In this document: piece after piece, positions 23,839 to 37,806 of the stretch | How the letters are laid out: each line of letters begins with the position of its first letter | How positions within the stretch are numbered: position 1 is the stretch's first letter | Assembly (NCBI GenBank): GCA_008704415.1 | Contig: VXIS01000078.1 | Location: 91,849-155,848 of the forward strand | Direction: 5' to 3' | Origin: Sphaerosporella brunnea | Lineage: Eukaryota; Ascomycota; Pezizomycetes; Pezizales; Pyronemataceae | DNA: 64,000 bases | Notes under the pieces: generated by a model | The model's database searches: none | Told to the model about the DNA's origin: nothing | Seen by the model: only the letters and a program-made list of their open reading frames with translations | Translations under genes and position numbers: made by a program

Positions 23839-24620
23839 AGCTATGGTGAGAATTCAATATCCTCATCCCTTTCCATCGCTTATTCACGCTGACGATGAGA
23901 CCAATAGCCCCGAAATTTAGATGTTGGCGTTTGACTTACCCCGAGTGTTACATATAGTCCTGCAACGCTGAAACTATAGTCACGATTTTTTTTGTTTTTG
24001 TGGCGTTGTGTTGTATATTATAGGTGTGCGGCTGACGGTTTTGGAGGTGTGTCATAATGTTTCACGGCCGAAGATGAATCACTTTGTATCACTCGGTTAA
24101 GTGAAGCGCTTATAAGTTGCAACGATCGTTTTGCCGGAGAGAACAGTTGGGAAGTCCCGTCTGAATGGATGCCTTTGGCGGGTGCGATCTCACAGAACAA
24201 GTGGAAATTTGAACTGGAAAGTGTCCTCCGCTGCTTTGGAGGTATCGCCAAGGCGAGTGCCCTATGCCCTAAATTCAAAGTCGACTGCTCCCAATGATAA
24301 CTACAAGCTTAATACCAGAGTCGAAAAAGATCAGGCGGCTTCAAGCCGGAGAGAACGGATTGAGCAAAGCAGAAAGGTGGCGTACGCAGCCCGCCCAGAT
24401 TAACGCGGAGTTTTCACAATGCCACAGATCGTTTGCTGGGCTCACAAGTTAGGCGTCCGCAATCAAGTGATCATTGAACTGATAGATTCCCAAAACCAGT
24501 AATTTCCAAAGAAATCAAAACCAAACCCCCCCTCCCCCCAAAAAAAAATCAAACAAAAAAAAATCAAACAAAAAAAAAATCAAACAAAGATCCCGCGAAA
24601 TCCGCCACGCCCACCTCTTC
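23839..24620. other. convergent intergenic region
   Basis: Between the 3' ends of GLO2 (+) and the giant gene (-). Contains several A-rich runs at 24538-24590 with repeated CAAACAAAAAAAA units. No gene seen. Confidence 0.5.
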
Positions 24621-27600
24621 TTACTCAAAATCCTCCTCCAACAAGGGCAGAGCGCCCAAAAGATTGCCCACATGCGTCTCCAAAAAACCCTGGCCCTTCC
24701 TGCGCAGGTTCAAAACCGCCTTCACAAAGCCGACCGGATTCCGCGCGAACGGCGACGGAAGCATACCCAGCGCCTCGCGGCGTCTCTCGCACGCCACAAA
24801 CCCGCCCTCGCCGTCGATGTGCGCTTTGTCGCCCTCGCCGACGTGCCCGAGATATAGCGCCAAGAAAGCGCACACGTGCCTGTACTCGGCCATGTCGGAG
24901 AGGCAGATCTGTCCGGCCAGCAGGCCCAGCGTGCACATGAGCGGGCGGCTGGCCCAGCTGCAGCTCCTCGCCGCGCCTCCGGAAAGAGAGAGCGATGTGG
25001 CTGCGTCGAAGGGCGCCATGTCTTTGGTCGCTTTGGGATAGTACACGTGCAGGCGGACGAAGGCTGAGCTGCGGATTGCGGGGAGTAGCGTGTCGGCCTC
25101 GAACGGGCTGACCACGACCGCGTGGCTCTCGCCGGAAAGGACCCAGCTGATCCGTCGGAGGTAGTCGTCTAGCGCCCCCTTTGCAGTAACCGTGGTTGTA
25201 AAATCTGGCGTGACGAGGAGCGATTCCGCCCAGCCGTGCACTAGCTTTGCATCTGCGGAGGTCTTCGAGAAGCAGCTTTCGATGGGTAGGAAGGCCGAGG
25301 GTGAGAGCTGGCCGGTGCGGACAAAGCGGAGGAGTGACGGGTGTAGGCTGTGCGTGGCGGGCTTCGCGGGCGCGGGCCGCTCGACGGAACGCTCCTCCTC
25401 GACTTCTTGCGCTACCTCGCGCTCTTGCTCTTCCTGCATGCGGACGCTGTGGAGGCTGCGGATACCGAACTCGTCGCATTTCTTCCAGATTGCGGCGGCG
25501 GCGGCGTCGTCAGCGGTGGGTTCGTCCTTGTGGCTGGCGGCGGTGGCGGCGATGATGCCGTACATTTCTTCCAGCGTCTGCGATTCGGGCTCTTTTAGAC
25601 CCTCGAGAAGCGCGGCGCCGTCCGAGTGGCGAGCGGAATCGGGGTGTGTGTAGTCCTGCCACGCTTGCTGCCGGGTGCGGTAGCTCAGCCCTTGCGATGC
25701 CCATAACGGCACGCTTTGCTTGGTGCTCGTGCACGTCTCGTTGATGGCCCAACGGACCACGTCGAGTGCTTGAATTCCTGCGCCTGCGCTTTGGGCGCGG
25801 GCGGCGGCGAGCGCGGAGACTTTGCAGTGCACTTCGGTGGGCGCGAAGTACATGACTGTCTGGCCATGTCCCAGTTGGCGCATCCGCATACATGCTACTG
25901 GCGTCAGAGAAAGTCAAGTACACGGTAAAGAAAGAAAGGGGCCATACCTTGAACCAGCTTGTCTTTTGTAAGCTTTGGCCCCAAGGTCACAGCCGCACGG
26001 CTGGTGATGGGCAATTTCAGATCCGTGCCCCGCGTGTGCACCTCGTCGAGGTATACAAAGGTTTTTTCCATCTGCTTTGCGAATGGAGAGAATAGCAGGA
26101 GCTCGGTGGTGCCGTCTTGTCGTTGCACGATGATCTCGTCTTGGTCGTCGAAATACACCACTGCTTCGATTTCGCCGGCCATGGTTTTGAGCAGTTTCTC
26201 TGCCACCTCTTTGTTCTGCAAGCTGTTACATGTTAATACATCGAGATTTAGTGGGGAGGAGGAAGAGGAGGAGGACTTACAGAATCTGTGCACCAACATC
26301 AAGGAGGACACGGATTCTGGGGGTTTGCGTAGCGATCGCCTTCAAGAGAAAATCCACTTTATCCTCATTCGCGGCCAACTCCAGGTGCTGGTAGCAATTG
26401 TTCTCCTGCTTGAGCAGATAACTAAGCACCTTCGCATTCGTCCCGCGGTTCTGCTCCACATCGTCCTGCGTCAAAGACAGCGGTAGGAGGAACCTGTTAT
26501 CATTTGTCCCGCTAAAGCCGGTGATAGGAAGCCTGCGCCGCTCCGCCAGATCCCAGCCCGACGTCGACAGCTTGTGCGGAAACTCTTTTGCGTCTCTAGG
26601 GAACACTACCTGCGTGAGATAGAAGTCGATGACCCGTTTTCGATGCCGTAGCTGCGGGAACACCAGCGTTTGCCGCTGCTCAAAGTCGTCGATGTTGACG
26701 CCCTTCAGCGTGCGGATACTCTCTGGAACTGTGGCGTCTACCCAGCTGGTGTAGGTGATCCCTGGATCGTTGGACTTTAGCAGCTCGGCGAAAACGGTTT
26801 CCATTTGGGCATCGGTAAGGCCGCCATAGTAGTAGGATAGAGAGGTAAGGGTTATGGCCATGTCCGGGTGGCTGAATTCTGCGCGGAGCGCGGGACAATC
26901 CTTTGCGCGGTATGGCACGGCAAGGAGCGTCGGTGGCCTCCTGGCTGCGTCCAGGCCGTACTCAACCCGCCAACGTTTGTCACGCAACGCAGTGAGTACG
27001 ATGCCATGAGCCAGCAGGCCCCTCAGAAGCAGCAGCGTCCTAGGATTGGTGAGTCCCTGGTAGGCAAACAAGGGCTTACATTCTTCCTCCGTCATCGTTG
27101 GATCGAAGATAAACTGCAATGCCAACGTCCGCGTAGTTTCGGGCCACAGTCTAAAGGGAGTCTTGGGGCCTCGGCCCGCTTTGATGTCTTTTTCCAAGCA
27201 CTGGAGAAGCTTTTCCCCCGCCTGATCTTCAAGGATACGGATCTGGGGGAAGCTCCCGGGATGCACTCCGTGAATTTCGACGCCTTTGGGGAATTCTTCA
27301 CGTAGTCTGGTTGCATGCGAGAGGACTAGATCGAGCAGTTGTTGCACTATGATCCAGCGTTCGGGTGCGTGGTCCAGGTATGTCTGTTTCCCCAGGGTAT
27401 AAATGAGCTGGTACCGCACGTGCAAAATCTCGTCGGACTCGTCCAGAACATCCCTCGCCTTTTGCTCCAGCCAAGTCTGGGTATCAAGGAGCTGTTTTGC
27501 GACAGAAGCAGAAGCAGTGCTCGGGTCATCCAGTTTTTCAAATCCCATCAGCTTGAACGACAGCAGATGTTCAGGCTGAACCAGCAAGATGCCGCGGGTA

Positions 27601-30600
27601 GCCATGCACTCTTCATACAGCTCTCTGATCTGAGCTGCGATGGAGCTGTCCACTTCAATGTTCCTGTTAAACGGCATGTAGAAAATGCGGCGGTTGGTCA
27701 GCCCACCAAGTTTCTGGACCAGGAGCCGGAACATCTGCGTTGACAGCGGCTTCAGTACCACCACGCGCACCAACTTCTCGGCGTCCGCGAGCGCAGCGGA
27801 AACAATGGGTACGATGACAGAGCTTTTCCCTTCGCCCATGTTCAGCTGGAGGACTGAGCTGTGCCCTGACCGTGGGTTGATCATCAGCTCTGCGATCTCG
27901 GCTTGGATCGGCCGGATCAGGAGGTTGTTCTCAATCTCGAGGAGAAGCCAGTCGGGGTATGTAATAGGGTCCCAGCCGTGATGGCCTGCGTTCGCCAGCT
28001 CCTTTGCCAGGTCTTGCGAGCTGCCCGATTGCGCCAGATTGTACATCCGTGTAGCACGCTGGAACCGTGCCACCGCCAAACCGTAGTGTACCAAGATCCG
28101 CTTCCAGGGCTGGGACAGCTTCGCAGGTGCAGTAGCGGCCAGCAGTGCCAGCAATGATGCCGGAGTGACGCGAGGCCACAACCCAGAGCTCTCCAGAAGC
28201 TTTTGTGTGGAACTGTCTGCACGGGTCGAGGTTAAGCTCGTTTTTATGGCTGCGAAGAGAGACTCCATTTGTATTTTGTATCCCTTCCGAAACGCCCAAA
28301 GGGCTTGCTTGTCAACTCCCAGGCTGCCGAGGCCCTGGCCTGCGTCAGCGGAGCTTGCTCGGTAGGCCGCAAGACTGTCGTTCAGATCTTGGGCATACTG
28401 GGTTTCGAATTTGATCGTGCTGGCTTTGCTCAAGGCACGCAAGAGACCCTCTAAATCCTCCAACCCGTCGTCGCGGGAGATCTTCTGCCTCTCAAAATTG
28501 TCAACGATGGCTAGTTCGGGCGATGTGGTAGAACCGAGGTGTTCGGTGCTTCCGGGGCAGATCTCGTTGATGGAGACCAGAACAGTCGGCCTGCCTTGTT
28601 GTGGCCGAGGCGCCGAAAAAGGATATGTAGGAGACGGACAAATCCGCCTCTTTTGTGAATTCAAACACCCCTGGATCTCCAAGGTGCACTGCTTAAACCG
28701 CATGTTCTCATACCAGCCGAAAAACATAGCGTTGATTTGCTCCTTCAACTCGTCGATCTTCAGCAGATCATAAGCCCCAGAACTCGGAAAGGCTGGCTGT
28801 TGGCAAACCCACTGCCTCACGAGAGAGTTTTTGAACTCAGTTATTTGGTCTGACCGGTTTTCTCTGTATAGAGACTGCTTTCGTTCGTTCCAGCTGTCAT
28901 CCGACTCCCAGGAGTATTGGGGCGTCGAACGCTCGGAGCTGGAGTAGTAGTCGACCGTTTTATCCTCGATCACGTCCTTCAGTCGGCTGGCATCGGGTGC
29001 GTATTTGTGCCCCAAGTCATAGGAGCCCTTGCCGGGCATGGCTGTGCGTGCCAGTCTCGGAACGGTAGCAGCGGCCAACAAAGTCCATATGAGTTCCATG
29101 TCCATAGGATGCTCTGCGAAAACCAGTGTCGATAACGTAAACATTATATCGTAGCGTTTTTCCTGTGTTGCGCCATGACAAGCAGCATACAACGACCACC
29201 AGTCTGACGCCGGCGAGGCCTGGAGCAAAGAACTTTGGTACCCGAGCGTAGCTGGGGGATCGCACTGGACAGTTCCCCAGGCTTCGCAGTGCTGGAGTAG
29301 GCTGGAAGTGGTTTCTACGCTGCTCGACCAACGCTGTGCACAGCGAGCGATGGTGCATGCTTTAGCTTCCTGGTCTTGAACGTCGCTGGAAAGGATATCC
29401 CGTGCAGCATATGTGCGGTCGGCCCCACATGCAAAATTCGAGCCTCCGAAATCCGGCAAGCGAAAAACGGCGTTTCTTGCAGCAGCCCTGTCGACCAGAT
29501 ATTCCGATTGATTTTTAGCCTCTCCATTGGCTTCAACGGGCAAGGGAGAAGGCGCATCATCTTCCTGGAAGAACCGGAATCTGGCACTGTATTGGCGGAT
29601 CTTTTTCACCGTTCGATAGAAATCTTCGTGCTGCGAGAGAGCTGGAAGATCGTTCCATATGACCGTCTGCATTACTCTCAGATGTGAGGGATAGAACACC
29701 CGTTCTGGCGTTAAGCTGGCAATGAGGCTGAGGAGGTCTTGCTCTTCTTCCTTCAGCTCTTTGAAGGACCAGACAGCTGCTGAATTGAGATCGTGCAATG
29801 CCTCCTCGGTACCGGTTCTTCCCGTCAGCTTGTCAGGCAAACAATGCGAAGTCAACGCGTGCAGATATATCTTGTACAATCGGCTCAACAGGCTCGAGTT
29901 GCCGACCAGTCTGCAAAGTGTGGAATCTATGTCGAACGCGTGAAGCACCACTTGCTTGACCCCATCTGTAGCTATCGTGACGTTGACGTGTGAACCAAGC
30001 TTTCCGTAGCTCACTTTACCATGCGGGATCAGAAGCTTTCGAGACACCGAGTCAGCCCGGCCATTCTTGTCCTTGAGAACAAGGCGGTTCTGAAGACCGA
30101 TCAGAGTGCCAAAGTTTTGATTGCTGTCCACAATCATGCTCCGAAATTGCAGGCATTCCAGCTGCTGGTCCGCATTGCCGAAAAAGTGCAGATTGAAGCG
30201 AGGGAGTTTGATTTCCAGCGTGGAGTCCTCGTCGGTGAGGGTGGCTTCGATATAATGATCGTACTCCAGCGGTTGTAGAACAGAGTATATCATTAACGCG
30301 GAGGGACTTCGCACGTCTAGATATCTCTTTCCAATGGTCCGCATCTGCAGATTTTTGTATTCCACCCACGGATTGAGCTCAGACGTCTCCCACTGAGTCT
30401 CCAACGGACGGAACTCAATTATTTCGGATTTTAAGTCCATCCAATGCGCATAGTCGTCAACCATGTGTTGAGGAAAATCCCCAGAGAGTTTGGAATGTGG
30501 GATGAGCTCGAATTTCTGAGCTCCTTTCTCAGCCCTGACGATGAGCTGACCGTCTTCCAATCCGAAGTAAACCTGTGATAGAGTCAGCAAACCACCAGGA

Positions 30601-33600
30601 TTCTGCGGAGCTTCATGTGACTACATACATCAAAGCCGTTCTGACTATGCTTCGCTTGATAGGGCATACACCCTTTACCAGGGCAAACGTCGAAAATTTT
30701 CTGCCGGCAGAAAGGTTAGTAACCGATGCAGAAAACATCAGGATGTCTGACTTACGTGACCAAAGGTGCGGGAGTATGTTGGGTTGGTAACATATTTGCG
30801 GGGAAGCCTCTTCATCGGTGATCCATCAATGAGGAGTTGACCGGTGAGCAAATTGAAATGGACTTCCCTGAGTCTACCTCCACTCTCTCCCGGAGACGAC
30901 ATCTGTTTTGTGACCCATCTTTCGTTTGGGCTAGATAATGCTCTCCACTGGCCCCCGCGGACGTGACCACTCCACACGCGTCCAATGCAGTCGTCCATTC
31001 CAACAGATGGGTTACTTCCAATGATGAGCCGTCGGAGCTCGTGCTCAAGATCCATACTGATTCGCCGATTCCTGTAAAGCAGGCTGCGAGTCAAGCTAGA
31101 TCGATCGCTGCCTTTGATAGGTTCATTATCGCAGATAATGATATCGCACTCCACGGCGGTTGCAACATCATCGTGTGAGCTAAAGATGAGAGGCAAGTCA
31201 TGAGAATCAACATCGTATGTGCAACGGCAGATAGCCGCAACCTGTATGAGACGAGTCCGCAAAGTTTGTACGGTGTGGTCGTCCAATTGCCGGTCCGAAC
31301 TCGAATCAAGCTTCTCCGACAATTGACGGCACCATTCCAAAGTGATACCTCGCCCTTTTCTCATCAGTTCCGCTGCACGGGCTTTGACTTCTTCAGAATC
31401 CGAACATGTCAAAATCCGAGACGTGAGAACTATCAGGGAATGCGCGGTAAAGCTCTCCCGCCAGTTGTGCTTGATGTTTTCCCATAAACCGTCGATGTTC
31501 CCCAGCAGTTCCTGCCCAAATTCCGCAGTGGTTGGCTCCAGATGAGATTCACGGGGCCAAGAAAATTCCTGAGGGGGGCCCGCCTGCCATGCTGTCTGCA
31601 TCAACAAAAGGCCTACCGGTTCGTTACCCCAAGTAAGCGCGCGAGCCCGCAATTCTCGAGCAATGTTGAGCCACTGCAAGCGGTGCCCAGCGCGTAATTC
31701 CCCAAAAGCCTCAAATTCGTGAAGCGACAGCTCAGTTGAACACAGGTGCTGGCTGGCAATAACCTGGTTGGAGGTATGCGTAGAATTATTGACGAACTGC
31801 TGCAGGTTTTGATATGGCCCCTGGCCTGCGGGAAGCATAAGCGTGCACATTTGCCTGACGTTTGCTTTTCCGAAGTTATCCATCACCCAGCCTCGGCGCA
31901 CCGAATCGTAGGGTCGCCAGTTCAGGCCGTTGTTTACACAAACACTGTCGAGCGTGGCGGATGAGACAACACATGTTGAGTAATGGGCCCGCACAAAAGA
32001 CTTTGGCTCGGACCACATCTGGATACGCGGGGAGCCGTCAGTACACCCATAATAACTAGACAGTCCGTCGTATTCCTTGAGATTCCCTCCAGGCGGGGAG
32101 TGGGATTCGAACGAAACGGTGTCAGGCGTGCAGATGTCGACAAGTATCATGTAGGTGATGTTGCGCCAAACCGAGAAACTCTTTGGGCACAGGAGTTCGA
32201 AAACGGCGCTCTTCAGCTTCAGTTCATCCGTAGGGAGCGGCCATTCATGAACTTTGATTCTCATACCGCTGGCCAAGTTTTGCAAACGGCATTTCTCGCA
32301 AGAAGAGGAATGGTAAGATCTGCGTTCGCCCCACCGGTCTGTGTAATAGTGATAGGTGCAGCTCCTCCGCGCCGCATCACTGATGAGGTTATTGTATTCA
32401 TTCCTCTTTTGTGCATACTCTTCCGTCTTCAGTTTTCTATTGCGTGTGGCCTGTGCTTCGATTCTCTCTCGAAGCGATTGATGCGCTGGAGATTGTTTGA
32501 AGTATTCCACTGAGAACGAAGTGCTGCGAACCTTGTCTGAAAAGATACGCTGATTCCCACTGTGGGCAGCGGTTTTACGGCCTTTGATGTAGGCCTCGAC
32601 GTCCGCAAGCCTCACCATCTGGCTCTTCTTCGGAAGTAAAAGCGGCTCCAAGAGGGAGACGGGGACTTCGGGTGAGTATTCACGCAGCAACGGGCATTGC
32701 TTGACAGCCACTTTGTCCAGGGCGACCCAGAGCTCCATCGTAGTCAAGAGCATTATTGAAAGGTTTTCAGGACTTTGATTATACACCCGCTTGGCGGCCA
32801 CCGTGTAGTCGTTGAGGAGTTTTCCCAGCTCCTCGCAGGCCGAATCGCGAGTGATGTTTTCCGAAAGCCAGTTAGAAAGGGAATTTTCCACCCATTTCTC
32901 GACGTCATAAAGCGAGAGCTCTTTGCTACTCGGCAAAGTGACAATACGGGTGTAAGTCGGTAGACTGCGACGGTCTTCAGATGGCTGAAAGCTGGCGCTC
33001 GATGCCGACGTGTCCTCGCGTTCCAACAGCGCCTGTATGTACCCTTTACTGTTGTTGAGGGACAAATTGGTATCGGCCCTTAGTGAAAGTTCTTTGGGCC
33101 TCCACTCTCCTTTGGGCCCATCGTCGGCCTGTATGTTCTGCCATTGCTCTTGCGAGTACTGGCCAACGTTTGTCAACGCCTCTCTCACACGCTGCTTAAC
33201 AAACTCAGGAAGGCGGTCCTGAGCTTTGAAGACACGCCGAGCGAGTTTCATATTCATGATCGCCAAGGTATCGTTATCCCACTGCATGTCGCGAGCCTTT
33301 TCCAAAACCGCAGCCATGAAGTACACCATGAGAGACTTGTAGATATCGCGCTGCAGGGTCGTCTGCATAGCCACCCTCAAAACCAGCCAGAAAGGAGAAC
33401 GCCGCCAAGGAGCTTTAGCACTGTCCCACAAAACATCGTCGCGAATATTTTTCTGGATGCGGCCAGTCTCTGAGGGGATAGCATCGCCAAGGCCCCGCAA
33501 GATTCCGCCAATCATGCGGGTGACAAACATGGGGTCTGCAGTGTCCCTGATTTCGGGAACCTTAGAATTTGCTTTCTGGGTGATAGGAATTGCTTGTGGT

Positions 33601-34309
33601 AGCGTCTCGCAGTCCAGCCGCTCAAGAGTTGTGGCAAAGTTGTGGGCGAAGGATGAATCCTGGGCGGTATCGAGATCGATGCTGATGACAGGGCCCGGAT
33701 ATGAGCACACCAGCCTCCCCGTTGTTTTCATAACCTCTTTGGTGGTGGGCGAGACTTCAAACATTTCGATCAGGAGTCTGTCTCCACTGTGGCGAAGAAT
33801 GACGCCTGCATTCTGTTTGGTTACGTGGAGGGCAATGACATCTTATGGGAAGTTATTTGTCAGAAAGAAAAAAAACAAGAGGAAAGTTGCTACTTTTACG
33901 GCTTACCTCCATGCTTCATGTTAAGCATTTTCTCCTGGAGTTTATCGGCGGAAAGACCGGTTTGATTCCTAAAAGCGATATCCTGAAGTGATAAGAGCAT
34001 CTTGCAGACGGTGTACAGCTGCTCTTTCTCCTGTCCCTCCATGAGGGAGTAGTACTTGCTCGAGGCGTCGAACAGGAGCAGGAGTAAACGGCCATCCCGT
34101 ACAGGCCTGTTGCCCTTGTCGTCCTGAGGTAACTGAGGGGGCAGGAATATATGTTCGATGAGATATTTCATCTCAGCTACCGTAGGTTTGCCTCCACCTC
34201 TAATCAGTATGTCTAGTTTCAGGATGGACATGAAGCACGTACAGTTTGCCATGGCGGGCTTGCCTAGATCTGCTATGGCTGGTCTTTGCAGAGTTATATT
34301 CTGACCCAT
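24621..34309 (-). CDS. giant DUF6606/DUF3638/DUF3645-type protein with P-loop NTPase motifs
   Basis: Join 34309-33907, 33841-30756, 30700-30629, 30572-26281, 26222-25948, 25894-24621; 9402 nt, 3133 residues, typical of this very large fungal family. The N-terminus (IEHIFLPPQLPQDDKGN) matches the DUF6606 type. Around residue 2090 lies LNMGEGKSSVIVPIVSAALA, a Walker A-like loop in the style of SecA/helicase motif I, with KPLSTQMFRLL and YMPFNRNIEVD after it. Near residue 2230 ARDVLDESDEIL gives an acidic Walker B-like motif. This is the DUF3638 region; the DUF3645 region (AITLTSLSYYYGGL) follows. Databases often carry the automatic name ubiquitinyl hydrolase for such proteins, but I see no cysteine-protease motif to support it. 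Introns are 65, 55, 56, 58 and 53 nt; the 72-nt third exon restores TFGH-KIFDVCPGKGC. The start at 34309 is the first Met; later in-frame Mets at MANC or MSIL are possible. Confidence 0.88.
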
Positions 34310-35719
34310 CGTTAACTTAGAAATGACACGGGTTACTGTGGAGTCACCTTGGTTAACGATTCTTCGTCAAGATCACTAGTTGTAGAAGGTTTTCGCGTAA
34401 GGCAGTTTCGAAAAATGGGGGAGGAGTATACTGATCTTCCATGGGGATTTGCTGGCAATATAAGCAGCCCTCAACAGTGGGGCCCCCACCTTTGTTTTTT
34501 CTACCAGAAGGGCCATCATTCCAGTAACAAAAAATCCCTCTCCTGGTGCCTACACACCACGGGCGCCGATACTCCGCCTTGTAGAAAGTTTGCTTTGACA
34601 ACCGCTCGTCATCTCGTCTGAAGTTCTGCGGTACTCGCGGGAGTGTGCAGTAGTGTACTCATCGGGCCGCACCGTACTCTACATAGCCCCATTCGCTCGC
34701 AATAGTTCCCAGGAGACACAAACTCGGGCACCAATGGCACGGCTTGGAGCTATGACAACACATCGTGGGGGTGGTCCAATATGTAAAAGGTTCTATAGTA
34801 GATGCATGATGAAACAACAAGCTGTGTGCCTAGCCGCTGGGGGCTCAGCTGCTCTGTGTGCGTTTCGCAAGTAATAGCCTTTTTTATGTGACCGGCGAAC
34901 CCCACAGAAAGCGAGCGTGCAGTGACAAACCTGCAGAGGAGATAACACGGAACTAGGGCTGGTGGGTGGTGGGTGGCGGGTGGGCACTGGGCAGTGCTTG
35001 GTTGATCTCCTTCAACTTGGACGGAGACTCTCACACAAGGAGAAGCGTTGTCGATCGATTCGCGGCGCGTGCGGATGCGCCAACATTCTTTACCGATCCT
35101 GGCGCCTATTTTGCGAACTTGAAATGCTCCGCCCGCGGGTGCATGTGGCGTTACAGATATGGTTTCAATTGATTTACATGGCGGCAAGTATTAGTTTTTG
35201 CGCCAACTGTTGTAGCCGCCAAGTAGACCTTGGACGTTGACCAGAGCTCATTGTGATAGTTGTGGCGTCTTGTATACGTTACTCGGCCTCGTGGTAAAGC
35301 AAGTGAAAGTACGAGCCATGCTGTCAAAGGCAGAGGTCCGTCTTGTGATTGAATGACAACGAGTATGGCCACGCATGTAGGTAGACCTACCTAGACCTAA
35401 GGAGATTCTTCGGCGATGGATTCGTACTCCTGAACGATCGCCTTGATCTTTCCTCCAAGAGTGCTTCAGCGGGAAATCTAACTCCGCGGTCTTTGAAATA
35501 CAGTCTCTTTTTTCCTCCCACACCAGCGCCATTGCCCTCCCCCCCAACCAAATGCCGAGAAACCTCTCAAGCAGTTCTCACTCGGCGGGTTCCGGTGGAC
35601 TGCATACACAGTCGATTGTGGTGCGTCCTCGCAACACCACGCTCCCAACTTTCCAGCCAGGACGCCTTACATCTCAAAGCCAAACTGATATCATTACCGC
35701 CGTTCCTCTACGACCCTAT
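34310..35719. other. intergenic
   Basis: Promoter side of the giant gene and 3' side of VPS36. No recognisable coding or RNA feature on either strand in 1.4 kb. Confidence 0.45.
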
Positions 35720-37420
35720 CTAGAGAGCCAAAGCCCTAAGCGCGCTCTCAGCGCATCTGGCGACTGTCCGCTCCACAAACCAATTCCGCCAGAACCTAAT
35801 CCCCTCAACCCCGACCTCTCTACACAGAGCTCCGCGTTCCTCCGCCATTTCTAGCTCCTCACTGGCAACACCCAAGCTCCACCCAAACCTCTCGGCAGCT
35901 TCGCTGGCCGTAACGCCGCGTCCCCACCTGCCCTCGTCACCAATCCACTCCAATATCTTCCTCACCGTCTCTTCGTCCCTCCGGCCGACGTCTTGCACCA
36001 CTACCAATCCGCTCTTAAATACCCTTGCGCGAACCGGCAACTTCAACGCCTCAAATCGCGTCGTGGCCTTCTGCAGGTCCTGCGGGGAGATCAAATCCAT
36101 TCCTCGGACACGATTATAAAGTGCCCAAAGGTCGACAAGGGTGATAACTCCCCCTTCCTTCTTCAGCACACCTCGCGCATCGTCAGAAAGAAATTCCGCC
36201 ACCTGCCGGGCAAGCTCATCAATCCAAGCCCTTTCGCCCGCAGACGAAGTAGTTGCAAACATATCCCTACTAACCAAGCCCAGCGCCTGTACGGCACCTC
36301 CGCCTACTGCATCCGTGCCTGAATTGCCAGGTAGCCTAGCAAATGTTTCCGCCAGTGCAATAACCTCTCTCGCCGCCGCCTTGAGGGATTCAAGATCCTC
36401 GAACGCCGTGCCAAGAATCGTTTCTGTTTTCCGGGCTTGCGACAGCGTTTTCCGTTCCAGCCCACCGATGCCTACACGCTTTGTGGCTGCGGACGGCGAT
36501 GGCGGCCTCGGTATCGGCGGCGCGGTGGATAGAAGCCATTTCCGCTGTATCAACGCGCTCTTGAGGTGCGTCAGGAACGGTGTAGACCCGCCGGCTCTGA
36601 AGGAGAATTTGATGATTTGGAAATCGGGGGGTGCACCGGGGGCGGGCGAGGAGGTGCGGGAAGGAGGCTGGAATGATACAGTTCGAAGGGACTCCCCACA
36701 GAGTTCGCAGTTTGGGAGTGAAGGGTGGTTGTGGAAGGTACACCTTGGACATGCGAGGTCTGAGTCCGGGAATGATTCTGCTGGGCGTGAGGGCTGCGTC
36801 TGGAGGGAGCGCTCGAGATGCGAAGGTTGAGGTTTGATTCCGCAGGTGAGACAGGGCAGGAGTGAGGCGGCCTGTGTGACCCCAGGGACGTAGTTAGAGG
36901 GTATGGGGTTTGAGAAGGAGCAGATCGTGCAGATCCAGACGCCGGTCACCGGGGGTGGGGAGGCAGGGCGAATAAGTGGAGTTGAAGACCGAGGACTGCT
37001 GTGAGCGGAGCTGTTGCCGTTGGAATTGGTAGGCCGAAGATAGATAGTAATCTTTGGAGATGATTTGAGGAAGCCGGCCTGTGGACGGTGTCAGAAATTG
37101 AGGACTAGAAGAGCTGTAGGTATGGACGAACGTAGGGCTCGATCCGGTCAACCTGTTTCAGCTCCACCGCAACTGCGTATTTCTTCGGCTCATCGTTGTC
37201 GACATAGCAGGCACGATGTGAAGTAAGATATGCAAAGCCATTCTGGTAGTTCGGGATCTTGTATTTCCTGTGAGGGCTTCCCCGTCAGCATAGCGGGGTT
37301 TCGCGGTTTCATATCTGCCCACCCTTCATATAAGCCGACAGAGTTCTGAACAAAGAGCAACGTTTCATCGGGCAGTAGCTGTGGTCGATTTGCGGGGGTA
37401 AGTTCTATCTTTGTGAGCAT
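35720..37420 (-). CDS. VPS36: ESCRT-II subunit VPS36
   Basis: Join 37420-37323, 37267-37132, 37078-35720; 1593 nt, 530 residues. VPS36 binds phosphoinositide and ubiquitin on endosomes and, with VPS22 and VPS25, links ESCRT-I to ESCRT-III during multivesicular body sorting. The N-terminal GLUE/PH-like domain starts LTPANRPQLLPDETLLFVQN, continues KYKIPNYQNGFAYLTSHRAC across the first intron, and reaches AGFLKSSPKITIYLRP across the second. Two NZF-type zinc fingers follow, WICTICSFSNP...LPCLTCG and CPRCTFHNHPSLPNCELCG, as in yeast VPS36. The C-terminal half contains the paired winged-helix region with GGVITLVDLWALYNRVRG and LISPQDL. The 53-nt second intron has an unusual donor, GTTCGT. The chosen ATG aligns with the family start; the frame is open further upstream, but that extra sequence has no family similarity. 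Confidence 0.93.
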
Positions 37421-37806
37421 TCTCGGGTCGGATGGTGCATTCTGGAGAGGTGGTGGTGCTATCAGCGTGCAGTCATGCGACAAGGCCCACCTACGTTTAG
37501 CTTTATGCGGCTCTGTCTTTTCAATGCATGATAGATACGTCATTGCTGGTTCCTGCGGCTTCGTCCCCAAAAAGGGATAAAAAAAAAAAGAAAAAAGAGA
37601 AAGGCCTCGATTCGACCCTTGCTTAATTTTTATTGATTGAACCATGGAGTCGTCGCAGTGCATAAAGATGTGAAGAGAAACCAGCAAAAGAAACCAACAG
37701 CGCCCACAAAAAACCCAAAAAATTCAAGCTCCCTAATCCTCACATTTGAGACCTCATTCCCATTTCCGTATTAATACTCATTAAAAGAAATCAGTTTCGA
37801 GGGGAC
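37421..37806. other. intergenic: VPS36 promoter and RNR1 3' region
   Basis: Short gap between two tandem - strand genes. Holds an A-rich run at 37579-37598. No gene seen. Confidence 0.4.
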
